NCBI RefSeq assembly: GCF_029961025.1
Contig: NZ_JASBVP010000016.1
Span: 1 to 64,000 of the forward strand
Origin: Mycobacterium sp.
GTDB lineage: Bacteria > Actinomycetota > Actinomycetes > Mycobacteriales > Mycobacteriaceae
DNA length: 64,000 nt
Direction: 5' to 3'
A program made the position numbers and the translations under genes. The notes beneath the pieces are model-generated. The model made no database searches and was not told the origin of the DNA. It was given only the letters and a program-made list of their open reading frames with translations. Of the stretch, positions 18,534-28,148 are shown piece after piece (within the stretch, counting starts at the first letter, position 1; the number at the start of each line of letters is the position of its first letter).

Positions 18534-19472
18534 TTACGGGCCGACGGGGCGCACGTCTCGGTCCCGGCTGACTAACTCGCCGATGAGCCGGGCAAGTTTC
18601 CGGTAGGGTGCCTCGCGACCGCTGGAAGAGCGAAACACCAGCCCGATGCGTCGGCCCGGCCGGGGTGCGGCAAAGCAGGCCAGACCCAGGCGGCTGCGCG
18701 CTGCCTCGACGGGGACCGCGCTCTGCGGGATCAGCGTCACCCCGAGCCCGCCGGCCACACATTGCACAGCGGTCGCCAAAGACGCCGCCCGGGTGTTAGC
18801 CACCGTGGCGCGTACCCCCGCCTTGCGGCAGACATCCAGGGCCTGATCACGCAGGCAGTGGCCTTCATCGAGCAACAGCAGGGGCAGCTGCGCCAGCGCG
18901 GCCGGCGGTACCCGCCGTTTGCCCGATAACGAATGCCCGGGGGGCAGCACCAGCACGAAATCCTCGTCATAGATGGGGATCTCGGTGACTCCGCCGGTGC
19001 CCGCCGGCAGGGCGATCAGCGCGGCATCCAGCGCCCCTTCGCGCAGTGCGGTGAGCAGGCGGTCCGTTTGGTCCTCGATGACCCGCAACGTCAAATCGGG
19101 TAACTGATCGGCCAATCCCGCCAGCACCGTCGGCAGCACATAGGGCGCCACCGTCGGGATCAGCCCCAAACGCATGCTGCCGTGCAGCGGGTCGGATGTT
19201 CCGGCCGCCGCGGCGGTGAAACCGGCCACCGCCTCGACCACCGCTTGGGCGTGTGGCAGCAGCCGCCTGCCCTCCGCGGTCAAGAACACCCGTCGCGTCG
19301 ACCGTTCGATCAGCCTGATGCCGAGGCCGGTTTCCAGAGCGGTCAAGGCCTGCGACAACGTCGACTGACTCACCCCCAGAGCGGTTGCCGCACTGCTGAA
19401 GTTGTGTTTCTCCGCGACCGCTGCGAACGCCCGCAGGCCGGCAATCGTGGGTTGATAAGTTCTATCGGCCAT
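18534..19472 (-). CDS. oxyR: OxyR, LysR-type peroxide sensor (intact)
   Basis: The protein has 312 residues. An N-terminal LysR helix-turn-helix ([20 protein letters not shown], then [14 protein letters not shown]) is followed by the effector domain. Cysteines sit in [14 protein letters not shown], the position of the redox pair in OxyR proteins. It is divergent from ahpC, the classical mycobacterial arrangement. In M. tuberculosis complex strains oxyR carries several inactivating lesions. Here the frame is uninterrupted, so peroxide-inducible control of ahpC is expected. The ATG at 19472 gives the conserved [10 protein letters not shown] start; the frame is open further upstream into the shared promoter. 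Confidence 0.95.
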   Translation of the reverse strand: MADRTYQPTIAGLRAFAAVAEKHNFSSAATALGVSQSTLSQALTALETGLGIRLIERSTRRVFLTAEGRRLLPHAQAVVEAVAGFTAAAAGTSDPLHGSMRLGLIPTVAPYVLPTVLAGLADQLPDLTLRVIEDQTDRLLTALREGALDAALIALPAGTGGVTEIPIYDEDFVLVLPPGHSLSGKRRVPPAALAQLPLLLLDEGHCLRDQALDVCRKAGVRATVANTRAASLATAVQCVAGGLGVTLIPQSAVPVEAARSRLGLACFAAPRPGRRIGLVFRSSSGREAPYRKLARLIGELVSRDRDVRPVGP

Positions 19473-19567
19473 ACCTATTAGTGTAGTGGGAAATATCACG
19501 TTTACTTGTGAGTGATTTCCAGGCAAGATGGAGGCCAGCGTAGACAGATCGGAACCCAAGGAGCAGC
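19473..19567. promoter_or_regulatory. Divergent oxyR-ahpC promoter region
   Basis: This 95-bp, relatively A+T-rich space separates the two start codons and must contain both promoters and an OxyR site. LysR-type T-N11-A motifs can be picked out, but I could not find a clean long inverted repeat, so I do not place the operator. An AAGGAG ribosome site precedes ahpC. Confidence 0.6.
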
Positions 19568-20155
19568 ATGCCACTACTCACCATCGGTGATCAGTTCCCA
19601 ACCTATCGGCTCGTTGCGCTGCGGCCCGGCGACCTGTCGAAGATCGGTGCTGCGCAGCCCGGAGATTACTTCACCACAATCAGTAGTGACGATTATCCGG
19701 GCAAGTGGCGGATAATTTTCTTTTGGCCGAAAGACTTCACCTTCGTGTGCCCGACCGAGATCGCCACGTTCGGCCAACTCAACGACGCATTCGCAGACCG
19801 GGACGCACAGGTTCTGGGCGTCTCCGTGGACAGCGAATTCGTGCACTTCCACTGGCGTGCCCAGCACCCCGATCTCAAAAACCTGCCGTTTCCGATGCTC
19901 TCGGACATCAAGCGGGAGCTGGTCACGGCTACCGGGGTGCTCAACGACCAGGGTGTCGCCGACCGGGTGACCTTCATCGTCGACCCCGACAACGTGATCC
20001 AATTCGTTTCGGCGACCCCCGATTCGGTGGGCCGCAACGTCGACGAGGTGCTGCGGGTGCTCGACGCGCTGCAGTCCGGCGAGCTGTGTGCCTGCAACTG
20101 GCGTCAGGGTGAGCCGACCATCGACGCCGCCGAGGAGCTTAAAAAGTCGGCTTGA
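19568..20155 (+). CDS. ahpC: AhpC, alkyl hydroperoxide reductase (peroxiredoxin)
   Basis: The 195-residue peroxiredoxin reduces organic peroxides and peroxynitrite. The peroxidatic cysteine is in [12 protein letters not shown] (about residue 61). Resolving cysteines are in ELCACNW near 174-176, the three-cysteine set typical of mycobacterial AhpC. In M. tuberculosis the next gene is ahpD, whose product returns electrons to AhpC through lipoamide. Here the next gene is an unrelated deaminase, so the reductant for AhpC must be encoded elsewhere. It is divergent from intact oxyR. Confidence 0.97.
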   Translation: MPLLTIGDQFPTYRLVALRPGDLSKIGAAQPGDYFTTISSDDYPGKWRIIFFWPKDFTFVCPTEIATFGQLNDAFADRDAQVLGVSVDSEFVHFHWRAQHPDLKNLPFPMLSDIKRELVTATGVLNDQGVADRVTFIVDPDNVIQFVSATPDSVGRNVDEVLRVLDALQSGELCACNWRQGEPTIDAAEELKKSA

Positions 20156-20206
20156 TGACGCTTGGGCGGGCATCGATAGCCGGCCGAACGCGCTACCTTG
20201 TGGGCT

Positions 20207-20686
20207 GTGGCTCTCAACGAGGCCGACCTTGCGCATCTGCGCCGTTGTGTCGTGCTGGCGCGTATCGCGCTGGACAACGGGGATGCGCCGTTCGGTTCGA
20301 TCCTGGTCGGCCCCGATGCCCGGATCCTCTACGAGGACCGCAACCGGTCCGGGACCGGTGATCTCACCCGGCACCCCGAGTTGGCCATAGCTCGGTGGGC
20401 GGCAGCGCATCTGGCCCCCGCCGACCGCAATCGCACGACCGTCTACACGTCCTGCGAGCACTGCCCGATGTGCGCCGCCGCCCACGCATGGGTCGGCCTC
20501 GGCCGCATCGTGTACGCGACATCAGCGGCTCAGCTCCACCGCTGGCTCGCGGAATGGCGGCTGCCGCCGCCGCCGGTGGCACCGTTGCCGATCACCACGG
20601 TCGCACCCGGCGCCGTGGTCGACGGCCCGGCGCCAACCCTGCAGGACGAGCTGAAGGCCCTCTATGCGGCCAGGTTCCGGCCGTGA
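20207..20686 (+). CDS. CMP/dCMP-type (nucleoside/tRNA adenosine) deaminase family protein
   Basis: The 159-residue zinc deaminase starts at GTG 20207; TTG 20198 is the alternative. Zinc and catalytic residues are visible as TRHPELA (H-x-E) and SCEHCPMCAAA (P-C-x2-C). The GDAPFGSILVG segment is typical of the guanine deaminase/TadA-like branch. It removes an amino group from a nucleobase or nucleoside, but the exact substrate is not predictable here. It occupies the place of ahpD 51 bp after ahpC, and a functional link to peroxide defence is not implied. Confidence 0.85.
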   Translation: MALNEADLAHLRRCVVLARIALDNGDAPFGSILVGPDARILYEDRNRSGTGDLTRHPELAIARWAAAHLAPADRNRTTVYTSCEHCPMCAAAHAWVGLGRIVYATSAAQLHRWLAEWRLPPPPVAPLPITTVAPGAVVDGPAPTLQDELKALYAARFRP

Positions 20687-20758
20687 GGCGCCGTGCGCGC
20701 GATGGCACCCGGCTGCTTAAATGGCCGGCGTGGATGGCAAGCGTGCATCGGGCCGGTC

Positions 20759-22024
20759 ATGAGCGCGGTCAAACGGCGGGTCCCGAGGGCCCGGGATCTC
20801 GCGCCGCTGATCGGGTTCCGTAAGCCCCGACTGAACCGCACCGCGCGACGCCTACAGACCGCTTTGACCATCCAGGACCTGCGGCGCATCGCCCGCCGTC
20901 GGACCCCGAAGGCCGCATTCGACTACGCCGACGGCGCCGCCGAGGACGAGCTGGCCCTGCAGCGCGCCCGGCAGGCTTTCCGCGACATCGAGTTCCACCC
21001 GATGATCCTGCGCGATGTCAGCCAAGTACGCACCGGATGGGAGGTCCTCGGGCAATCCGTCGCGTTGCCGTTCGGGATCGCGCCGACCGGGTTTACCCGG
21101 CTGATGCACACCGAGGGCGAGATCGCCGGTGCGCGGGCCGCCGCCGCGGCGGGGATTCCGTTTTCGCTGTCCACTTTGGGCACCGCCTCCATCGAAGACG
21201 TGGCTTCAGCCATTCCTATGGGCCGCAAATGGTTTCAGCTCTACATGTGGCGCGATCGGGACCGATCGATGGCGTTGGTGCGCCGGGCCGCCAGCGCGGG
21301 GTTCGACACCCTGCTGGTCACCGTCGACGTTCCGGTCGCCGGCGCACGGTTACGAGACGCCCGCAACGGGATGACGATCCCGCCCGCGTTGACGCCGCGC
21401 ACCGTGCTCGACGTGCTGTCCCGGCCGCGCTGGTGGTTTGACGTGCTGACAACCGAGCCCCTGGCGTTCGCGTCGCTGGACCGTTGGCCGGGCACCGTGG
21501 CCGAGTATCTGGACACCATGTTCGACCCCAGTCTCACCTTCGCGGACCTGGTCTGGATCAAATCTCAGTGGCCCGGCAAGCTCGTCGTCAAGGGCATCCA
21601 GACTCTCGAGGATGCCCGTGCCGCCGTGGATGCCGGCGCCGACGGCATCGTGTTGTCCAATCACGGCGGCCGCCAGCTCGATCGGGCCCCGGTGCCGTTT
21701 CACCTGCTGCCTTCGGTGGCCGCCGACCTGGGCAAAGACACCGAGATCCTGCTCGACACCGGCATCATGTCCGGCGCCGACATCGTCGCCGCCATCGCCT
21801 TGGGGGCGCGCTTCACCCTGGTCGGGCGGGCCTACCTGTACGGACTGATGGCCGGTGGTGAGGCCGGCGTGCGCCGCGCCATCGAGATCCTCTCGGGTCA
21901 GCTCGGCCGGACCATGCGGCTGCTCGGCGTCACCTGCCTGCAGGAGCTGACGCCCAAGCAGGTGACCCAGCTGCGGCGGCTGATCCCGATACGGACACCT
22001 CGACTCGGCGATCCCGGCCGGTGA
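20759..22024 (+). CDS. lldD2: FMN-dependent L-lactate dehydrogenase (LldD2-like)
   Basis: The 421-residue enzyme belongs to the FMN alpha-hydroxyacid dehydrogenase family. Visible are [36 protein letters not shown], the FMN/substrate Lys segment KLVVKGIQ, and SNHGGRQLD with the catalytic His and Arg. It oxidises L-lactate to pyruvate at the membrane, feeding electrons to quinone. M. tuberculosis LldD2 (Rv1872c) is the close match and supports growth on lactate. The ATG at 20759 ([13 protein letters not shown]) is chosen because the sequence upstream is not conserved. Confidence 0.9.
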   Translation: MSAVKRRVPRARDLAPLIGFRKPRLNRTARRLQTALTIQDLRRIARRRTPKAAFDYADGAAEDELALQRARQAFRDIEFHPMILRDVSQVRTGWEVLGQSVALPFGIAPTGFTRLMHTEGEIAGARAAAAAGIPFSLSTLGTASIEDVASAIPMGRKWFQLYMWRDRDRSMALVRRAASAGFDTLLVTVDVPVAGARLRDARNGMTIPPALTPRTVLDVLSRPRWWFDVLTTEPLAFASLDRWPGTVAEYLDTMFDPSLTFADLVWIKSQWPGKLVVKGIQTLEDARAAVDAGADGIVLSNHGGRQLDRAPVPFHLLPSVAADLGKDTEILLDTGIMSGADIVAAIALGARFTLVGRAYLYGLMAGGEAGVRRAIEILSGQLGRTMRLLGVTCLQELTPKQVTQLRRLIPIRTPRLGDPGR

Positions 22025-22151
22025 TTCAGCCGCCCGGATCACCCTCCCCGGGCCATCGGTGGCCACCCGCGGACGGGCAATGGGTGATGATCCAGGGCCG
22101 GTGTCGGGCGAACATGCCATGGCCGAGGTGTCCGGGGAGGACAATCACCGC

Positions 22152-22541
22152 ATGGCAGATCTACGGCACCTGAAACGTCGCGTCGTCCATCGCGTGCAAC
22201 GTCTGGTGATCAATCCGGTGGGCCGGCAACTGCCGGTGACGATGCTGGAAACCATTGGCCGCAAGACCGGTCGGCCACGGCGCACCCCCGTCGGCGGCCG
22301 TGTCGTCGGCAACCAGTTTTGGATGGTCTCCGAACATGGCGAGCACTCCGATTACGTCCGCAACATCAAAGCCAACCCGGCGGTGCGGGTACGCGTGCAC
22401 GGCCGATGGCGCAGCGGAACCGCGCATCTATTGCCCGATGACGATCCACGGCAGCGGCTAGAGAGCCTGCCCAGACTCAACAGCGCGGGGGTCCGTGTGC
22501 TGGGCACCGACCTGCTGACCATTCGGGTCGATCTGGAGTGA
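22152..22541 (+). CDS. Ddn/AclJ-type F420-dependent nitroreductase family protein
   Basis: The protein has 129 residues in the deazaflavin-dependent nitroreductase family (PF04075). It has LPVTMLETIGRKTGRPRRTP in the standard position, then GNQFWMVSEHGEHSDYVRNI and NPAVRVRVHGRWR. Members use reduced F420 to reduce quinones or nitro compounds, and Ddn activates pretomanid, but most paralogues have unknown substrates. Start ATG 22152 gives a compact protein; in-frame ATGs at 22119 and 22080 are possible. Confidence 0.8.
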   Translation: MADLRHLKRRVVHRVQRLVINPVGRQLPVTMLETIGRKTGRPRRTPVGGRVVGNQFWMVSEHGEHSDYVRNIKANPAVRVRVHGRWRSGTAHLLPDDDPRQRLESLPRLNSAGVRVLGTDLLTIRVDLE

Positions 22542-22651
22542 CACCGTTGCGGGTGCCGCCGGCGGACATCGGCGAGCCGCAGGGACGCCACCACGTGAGC
22601 CCATTGACCGGCTTGGTCGGTGAAACGGCGTAGCGGATAGGTTCCGGGGCC

Positions 22652-23287
22652 ATGGGCGAGCGCGAGCAACTGGTCAAACGGCTGCTTGACGTAGCCGGCA
22701 CCACGTACGCGATGGAGGCGGGAATCCGGATCAAAAACACCCCGATGCCGCTGTTTCAACTGTTGGTGCTGTGCATGCTGGCCAGCAAGCCGATCAGCGC
22801 TGCGGTCGCTGTGCACGCCGCCCGGGAGCTGTTCAAGGCGGGTTTGCGCACTCCGAAATCGGTGTTGGCCGCCGACCGGCAGGCCATCATCGACGCGTTC
22901 GGCCGAGCCCACTACGTCCGCTATGACGAAAGCTCGGCCACCCGGCTGACCGGCATGGCCCACCGGGTCTGTGACGAGTACTCCGGTGATCTGCGTGACA
23001 TCGCGCGGCGCAGCGGGCACGACGTGCGGGCGGCGACCCGCATGCTCAAGCGGTTCAACGGAATCGGCGACACCGGGGCTGCGATCTTCCTGCGAGAGGT
23101 TCAAGACGTGTGGACTTGGGTGCGGCCCTATTTCGACGAGCGCGCCCTCGCCGCGGCCGGGGAACTCGGTCTGCCCACCGAACCGGGAGAACTGGGGTCG
23201 CTTGCGCCGCAGGCTAACTCGCGCCTCGCTGCCGCATTGGTGAGGTTCTCGCTGGACGTCAAGGTGCGCCGTCAGGTGACCGGTTGA
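22652..23287 (+). CDS. Endonuclease III-like HhH-GPD protein
   Basis: The 211-residue all-helical protein has the helix-hairpin-helix DNA glycosylase pattern: PLFQLLVLCMLASKPISA early, and the hairpin LKRFNGIGDTGAAIFLREVQ in the second half (given in two parts: LKRFNGIGD, TGAAIFL). The catalytic Lys of endonuclease III is not evident where expected, and the four-cysteine iron-sulfur loop is absent. It may thus be a DNA-binding or monofunctional glycosylase relative. It is separated from the DUF72 gene by only 6 bp, so the two are probably co-transcribed. Confidence 0.75.
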   Translation: MGEREQLVKRLLDVAGTTYAMEAGIRIKNTPMPLFQLLVLCMLASKPISAAVAVHAARELFKAGLRTPKSVLAADRQAIIDAFGRAHYVRYDESSATRLTGMAHRVCDEYSGDLRDIARRSGHDVRAATRMLKRFNGIGDTGAAIFLREVQDVWTWVRPYFDERALAAAGELGLPTEPGELGSLAPQANSRLAAALVRFSLDVKVRRQVTG

Positions 23288-23293
23288 CCGGCG

Positions 23294-24028
23294 GTGAGCG
23301 TACGAATCGGCACCTCCGGCTGGTCCTATGACCACTGGACGGGGGTGCTCTACCCGCCGGGGCTGCCGGCGGCGCGCCGGTTGGCCCGGTATGCCGAGGT
23401 TTTCGACACGGTGGAGCTCAACGCCAGTTTTTACCGTTGGCCCCGGGATGCGACCTTCGCCGGGTGGCGCGAGCAACTGCCGGACGGGTTCACCATGTCG
23501 GTCAAGGCGCATCGCGGGCTGACACATTACCGCCGACTGGCCTCACCCGAACCGTGGGTGGAGCGGTTTCGGCGCTGTTGGCAGGCATTGGGCGATCACC
23601 ACGGGGTGCTGCTGGCTCAGCTGCATCCCGGACAGCACCGCGACCGGGTGTCCCAGGCTCGTCTGGAAGCCCTTCTGGCCCTCCTGCCGGCCTGGATCCG
23701 CATCGCCGTGGAGTTGCGGCATCCCTCGTGGAACAATCCCGGGGTGTACCGGCTGCTGGAGCGGTACCGCGCCGCCTACGTGGTGATGAGCGGTGCCGGC
23801 CTGGCGTGCATCCCGCGCGCCACCACCGACCTGGTGTATGTCCGGATGCACGGCCCGGACCCGGACACGTTGTACGCGGGGTCGTATTCGCCGGGTGAGC
23901 TGCGGTGCTGGGCCGATCGGATCGCCGGCTGGGCCGGCGAGGGCCGCGATGTCTGGGTGTATTTCAACAACGATGTGCACGGCCACGCCGTCCGCAATGC
24001 GTTGACGTTGCGCCGATTGTTGAGCTGA
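23294..24028 (+). CDS. DUF72 (YecE-like) TIM-barrel protein
   Basis: The 244-residue DUF72 protein opens with VRIGTSGWSYDHWTGVLYP, the diagnostic start. FDTVELNASFYRWP, FTMSVKAHRGLTHYRRL, VELRHPSW and the late VWVYFNNDVHGHAV follow. The fold is a TIM barrel with conserved acidic and aromatic residues. The biochemical role is not established, although association with DNA repair genes is common and fits the HhH-GPD neighbour 6 bp upstream. The start is a GTG at 23294. Confidence 0.9.
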   Translation: MSVRIGTSGWSYDHWTGVLYPPGLPAARRLARYAEVFDTVELNASFYRWPRDATFAGWREQLPDGFTMSVKAHRGLTHYRRLASPEPWVERFRRCWQALGDHHGVLLAQLHPGQHRDRVSQARLEALLALLPAWIRIAVELRHPSWNNPGVYRLLERYRAAYVVMSGAGLACIPRATTDLVYVRMHGPDPDTLYAGSYSPGELRCWADRIAGWAGEGRDVWVYFNNDVHGHAVRNALTLRRLLS

Positions 24029-24205
24029 CCGGACCACGGCCCTACCGGCGGCCTCCCTGCCGGCCGGAGCAATGACAGATCGGCCGGAAAGGAGGACCTG
24101 CGCACCGGATTCCTCCGCGAGCCCGGCACAGGCCGTCGGTCCGGCCACGGCGCGCAGCCGGTATCGCTCGCGGTAGCGATCTGGAACCACGGATCTAGCC
24201 GTGGT

Positions 24206-26365
24206 CTAGCCGGCCATTTCGGGCAGCGAACCGGCAGGGCTGAGCACCACGGGCAGCCAAGCGTGATCGATAACGTCGGGCAGTCGCAGTGCCTGCAAGC
24301 GTTCCCGTTCCGCGCGCCGGCGTTTGACGCGCAGCCGGGCGTCGGACGGCATGGCCACCAGCTCGTCACCGGTGAGGTAGTAGACATCATCGACGGTATC
24401 GATGAAGTCCGCACGGACCCGTCGAGATCCCAGCTCACGCACCGCCATCCGAAGTTCATGGGTGAATCGCATGGTGGTGTCGTAGACCAGCTCCCGGGGC
24501 GAACGGCCAGGGGCCGTCCAGCCCTCGGACCGCGGAGATGCGCCGCTTGGCGGGCCCGCGGCCGGCGAGCCGGCCGCGGCGGCCGCGACGGTTTTGAGCA
24601 ATATCGCCGGGTCGTCACCGAATGTCGGGTTGGCCAGCTCCGCTTCGCCCGGCCCGCGATGAGCGAGCCCGGCAACGGCCGACCGCAAAGCGAGGGCAGC
24701 CATGTCGGACGACGCGCAAAAACGGTTGAGGTCGCCGTCACGCGCCGCCTCGCGCAATCGTGGATCGGCGCGCAGCATCTCCGCCAGCGGGGTCACTTTT
24801 GCCGCAATTGCGCCGGTCTGCACAATCTCACCCATCCCGGACACGCTGCCGGTACCACCCGCACGGGTGTGCTCGCGCATCACCGCGGTGACACCGGTGT
24901 CGATCAGCCACAGCGCCGTGAGACACCACCCCTGATGGATCCGGTCACGCAGCAACCCGATCCGCACCTCCAGGCCGGCGTCCGACAACCCGGCCAGCTG
25001 CGCCGGCTCGAGGTGCTCGCTCACCGCGGCCGCCCGGTAGGCCTGCGTGTCGGCCTTGAGGTGACGCAACCTCGCCACCGACCGTGCCAGGGCCAGTGAC
25101 TTGGCCGCCGACCCGAACGGCCCGCCCGCCAGCGGTGGCCGGCCTAACGGCAGCAGGTCGGGTCCGCGGAGCTTTCCACCGGTGGCCTGCGTGGCGACGG
25201 CGTGCCGGTCCCAGCCGGGCAACTGGGCGGCGGCGAGCGCGTTGGCGGACACCCCCACGTACGGTCGATGCCCGAACACCGCGATGGCCCGGCTTTCCCA
25301 CTCACCGGCCACCACGCTGTCGAGCATCATCACCTGGCCAATCGCCCGGGCGGCCGCCCGCAGCCCGCCCAGCTGGATGTCGAGTGTCAGCGGGGTCAGC
25401 GGCCCGGGGAACGCCTCGGTGAGGCAGGCCGCGGCGAAAACCGGAAACCGCGGATCGATTCGGTCGTCGAACTCGCCCTCCAGGCCGTCCGGCGCGGCGC
25501 ACTGCAGGGGTGTGCCATCGCGGGGCTCTAGCCGCGGTCGAGACTCGACCGGCAGCGACAGCCGACCGGTCAGATCGGCGGCACCGGTTGCGCGGAGTCG
25601 GCGTCCGGCCAGCCCGCGCGCGGTGTCGGCAACCGCCTCGGTTGCCGACCAACCGAATTCGAACATCCACTCCTCTTGCACCGCGGTGAGATCCATCTCG
25701 GGTGTCAGCTGGGCCCAGGATTGAACGCGATGCGCCCGAGCGGGCGCCCACCGCCGACCGACCGGGTGCAGGAGCCGCCACGCGGTAATCGTGTTGATGG
25801 TGTCCGGGCTTGCGAAATCGACGACACCGGTGTGGTCGGTGGCCACCGCGACCGCCAGGAAGCGCACCAGGTCGTCCAGGTGCACCAGCCGCACCGGCTG
25901 CACCGAGGCCTTGGACCGCAGCAAACTCGCCACCGTGCGGGCCACCATCCAGTCGACCTGGCGGCCCACCGGCGGCGCGAGTCGCACGATCAGGCTGGGC
26001 CCCCAGCCGGTGGACACCAGCGATTCGGCCTCCCGGTACAGCCGGGGCTGCCCGGCGGCGTGGGACACGAACAGCAGCCGGGCGCCCGCGCGGGCCGCCG
26101 CATCGGTGATGTGCACCACACCGCTGATGCCGGCGCAATCGGGCGCGTCGGCCTCGATCGGAGCAAGATGAATCACCGTGTCGGCCTCGTCGGCCAAAAC
26201 CTGTACTACCGGATCACTCAGCGGCGCGCACACGAACGAAACCTCGGGCGGCAGCCGGCCATCCGGGCGCGTCGCGATCCCGGTGACCACATGACCGGCC
26301 GCGACCAGCCGTCGTGCGACGGCACGCCCGAGCGCTCCGCTGACCCCCGTCACTAGGATCCGCAC
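24206..26365 (-). CDS. Two-domain protein: Rossmann NAD(P)-binding N-terminus plus C-terminal domain, Rv1868-like
   Basis: The protein has 719 residues. The N-terminus is an extended-SDR/epimerase-like domain (VTGVSGALGRAVARRL, then DTVIHLAPI), lacking a clear catalytic Y-x3-K. The C-terminal half is helical and includes DDVYYLTGDELVAM, the kind of segment that precedes the swivelling domain in PEP-utilising enzymes. It matches M. tuberculosis Rv1868 in size and arrangement, and that protein has no established role. It is upstream-open to its ATG at 26365 and lies 128 bp after the thiolase gene on the same strand, so co-transcription is possible. An Ala/Pro-rich linker lies near residues 590-620. 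Confidence 0.8.
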   Translation of the reverse strand: MRILVTGVSGALGRAVARRLVAAGHVVTGIATRPDGRLPPEVSFVCAPLSDPVVQVLADEADTVIHLAPIEADAPDCAGISGVVHITDAAARAGARLLFVSHAAGQPRLYREAESLVSTGWGPSLIVRLAPPVGRQVDWMVARTVASLLRSKASVQPVRLVHLDDLVRFLAVAVATDHTGVVDFASPDTINTITAWRLLHPVGRRWAPARAHRVQSWAQLTPEMDLTAVQEEWMFEFGWSATEAVADTARGLAGRRLRATGAADLTGRLSLPVESRPRLEPRDGTPLQCAAPDGLEGEFDDRIDPRFPVFAAACLTEAFPGPLTPLTLDIQLGGLRAAARAIGQVMMLDSVVAGEWESRAIAVFGHRPYVGVSANALAAAQLPGWDRHAVATQATGGKLRGPDLLPLGRPPLAGGPFGSAAKSLALARSVARLRHLKADTQAYRAAAVSEHLEPAQLAGLSDAGLEVRIGLLRDRIHQGWCLTALWLIDTGVTAVMREHTRAGGTGSVSGMGEIVQTGAIAAKVTPLAEMLRADPRLREAARDGDLNRFCASSDMAALALRSAVAGLAHRGPGEAELANPTFGDDPAILLKTVAAAAAGSPAAGPPSGASPRSEGWTAPGRSPRELVYDTTMRFTHELRMAVRELGSRRVRADFIDTVDDVYYLTGDELVAMPSDARLRVKRRRAERERLQALRLPDVIDHAWLPVVLSPAGSLPEMAG

Positions 26366-26493
26366 AGCGTCACCCGCCTCACCCGGTGCCTATCCCGACA
26401 ATAGGCGTGGCGGCGCGGTTTGTCTGAAAGTTTTGACACGCCTGTAAAACACCATCGGGTCGCGGGATGTTCTCCGCCGGCCGTGTGGCGGAG

Positions 26494-27969
26494 CTAACAC
26501 CCCAAGGTCGCGGTGCCGTCCGCGCGGACCGCGACCTTGGCGCCGGCGATGTCCTCGTGCACGGTCATCTCGGCCGCCGTGGGGTCGGCGATCAGCGCCA
26601 GGGTGCGTGAGTCCGCGGGTGTGCGGACGGCCAGGAACGCCTTTTCCGGCCGCCCGTCCCGGTCGAACGGGGTGGTCCAGGCCTCGACGGTGCCGACACC
26701 CTCCCATTCGATCGCCGCCTCCCGTGCGGGAATCCGGTCGATCAGCGGCTGCGGATTTTCCCAGCGAAATTCCGACGGCGGCTCGGTGGCGTACACACCG
26801 AAGCTGTGTTTGGTCAGGTAACCGCCGTTGGCGGTGACCAACCCGCGCCGACCGGGGTTGGCCACCAGCAGCTCGGCCATGGTGGCGATGGCATGCGTGA
26901 CGTAGTTGCTCCATGGACCGCCGGCGAAGGTCAGTCCGCCGGTCACCGTCAGCGGGCGGGCGGGATCGTCGATCGGCAGCCCAAGTTCGGCGGCGGCCAC
27001 CTGCACGGCGGACGGAAAGCACGAGTACAGGTCGGCGTAGTCGATGTCGTCGATGCCAACACCCGCCAGTGCCAACGCCCGGGCGCCGGCGATGCGGATG
27101 GCGGGCGAGCGATGCAGGTCGGCCCGCTCGGCGACGGCGTAGGTGTCATGGGCGTCGGTGCCCGCGTGCGGGTAGACCCAGCGCTCGTCGGGGATTTTAA
27201 GGCGGGCCGCTTGCCCAACGGACGTCAGGATCAGCGCCGCGGCCTGATCGACCATGCTGTTGGAGGTCATCAGCTTGGTGTAGGGCCAGCTGATCATCCG
27301 GTTCTGCGGGCTGGGCCGCCAGATCTCGTCGGCGCTGACGGGTGTGCGGATCCAGGCGTGCGGATTGTTCACGGCGACGCGGTTAAACCGTGCCCACAGT
27401 TCACCGATGCGCCGCCGGTGATCCTCCATCGGCTCGCCGGCGGCGATCCGCAGCGCCTGCTCGAAGATCGGGTAGACGTACGCCGGCCGGTCCAGCCCGA
27501 TCCGCAACTCGGCCGGGCCGGCCAGCGGGACATTGTCCTGCACGACGCGGGCCATCGGAACGGACTCGTCCTGGTGTGTCCACCTCAGGGTGCCCCCCCG
27601 GGTACGCAGTCGTGTTGCGGTGCGCCAGGTTTCCCCGCCGGCAATAAGCACCACCCCGGCCCGCCCGGTCCGGATGTCCAGGCAGGCCTGGTTGACCAGT
27701 GACTGCGGCACGTTGCCGCCGATGCCGCTGTAGGTGGTGTCGGGATCATCGGCGCCGATGCGCTCGGCGAGCAGCAGTCCGGGGTCGCGGTAGTGCGCCG
27801 AAAGTAAGTTCACCACCCGGATGCTGTCGACGGCCTCCAGCACCCGGGAGGGGGCGGCTTCCCGCGCGGCCGCCGCCATCAGGTCGACGGGCTCAAGGCC
27901 ATCCGTGTCGTCGCGCTGGTTGATTTGGCCGTAGCCGATCAACACCGGGGTCCGGGGATCGACGGGCAT
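26494..27969 (-). CDS. Thiolase-superfamily acetyl-CoA acetyltransferase-like protein, Rv1867-like
   Basis: The 491-residue protein is of the thiolase fold with non-standard motifs: TPVLIGYGQINQR at the start, VVLIAGGETWRT, YADLYSCFPSAVQVAAAELG (the SCP-x-type thiolase His/Cys region is altered), and VTANGGYLTKHSFGVY near the end. The C-terminal extension of about 80 residues (from AIEWEGVGTVEAW) is an added beta-rich domain seen in this subfamily. It probably acts on acyl-CoA in lipid metabolism, but the true reaction is unknown. In M. tuberculosis Rv1867 and Rv1868 are adjacent as well. Confidence 0.85.
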   Translation of the reverse strand: MPVDPRTPVLIGYGQINQRDDTDGLEPVDLMAAAAREAAPSRVLEAVDSIRVVNLLSAHYRDPGLLLAERIGADDPDTTYSGIGGNVPQSLVNQACLDIRTGRAGVVLIAGGETWRTATRLRTRGGTLRWTHQDESVPMARVVQDNVPLAGPAELRIGLDRPAYVYPIFEQALRIAAGEPMEDHRRRIGELWARFNRVAVNNPHAWIRTPVSADEIWRPSPQNRMISWPYTKLMTSNSMVDQAAALILTSVGQAARLKIPDERWVYPHAGTDAHDTYAVAERADLHRSPAIRIAGARALALAGVGIDDIDYADLYSCFPSAVQVAAAELGLPIDDPARPLTVTGGLTFAGGPWSNYVTHAIATMAELLVANPGRRGLVTANGGYLTKHSFGVYATEPPSEFRWENPQPLIDRIPAREAAIEWEGVGTVEAWTTPFDRDGRPEKAFLAVRTPADSRTLALIADPTAAEMTVHEDIAGAKVAVRADGTATLGC

Positions 27970-27999
27970 TGCGGCACCTTTCGCGATCGGTTACCGACG

Positions 28000-28041
28000 C
28001 CGGTGATCGTGCGACGCATTCCGGTGATCGTGCGACGCATT
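28000..28041. repeat. Perfect 21-bp tandem duplication
   Basis: A 21-base unit (ccggtgatcgtgcgacgcat plus t) occurs twice without a gap, 28000-28020 and 28021-28041. It lies upstream of the thiolase start, between two divergent genes, where promoters are expected. Confidence 0.9.
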
Positions 28042-28148
28042 GTCGAACCTAACATCCCTCGAGTCGCCCGGTGGCAGGCCGCGTCCGGGCATCCCGGCGC
28101 CGGGCGGCCAACGCGGTGATGCGAGCAGCGCGGGTAGACTCACGGTAA

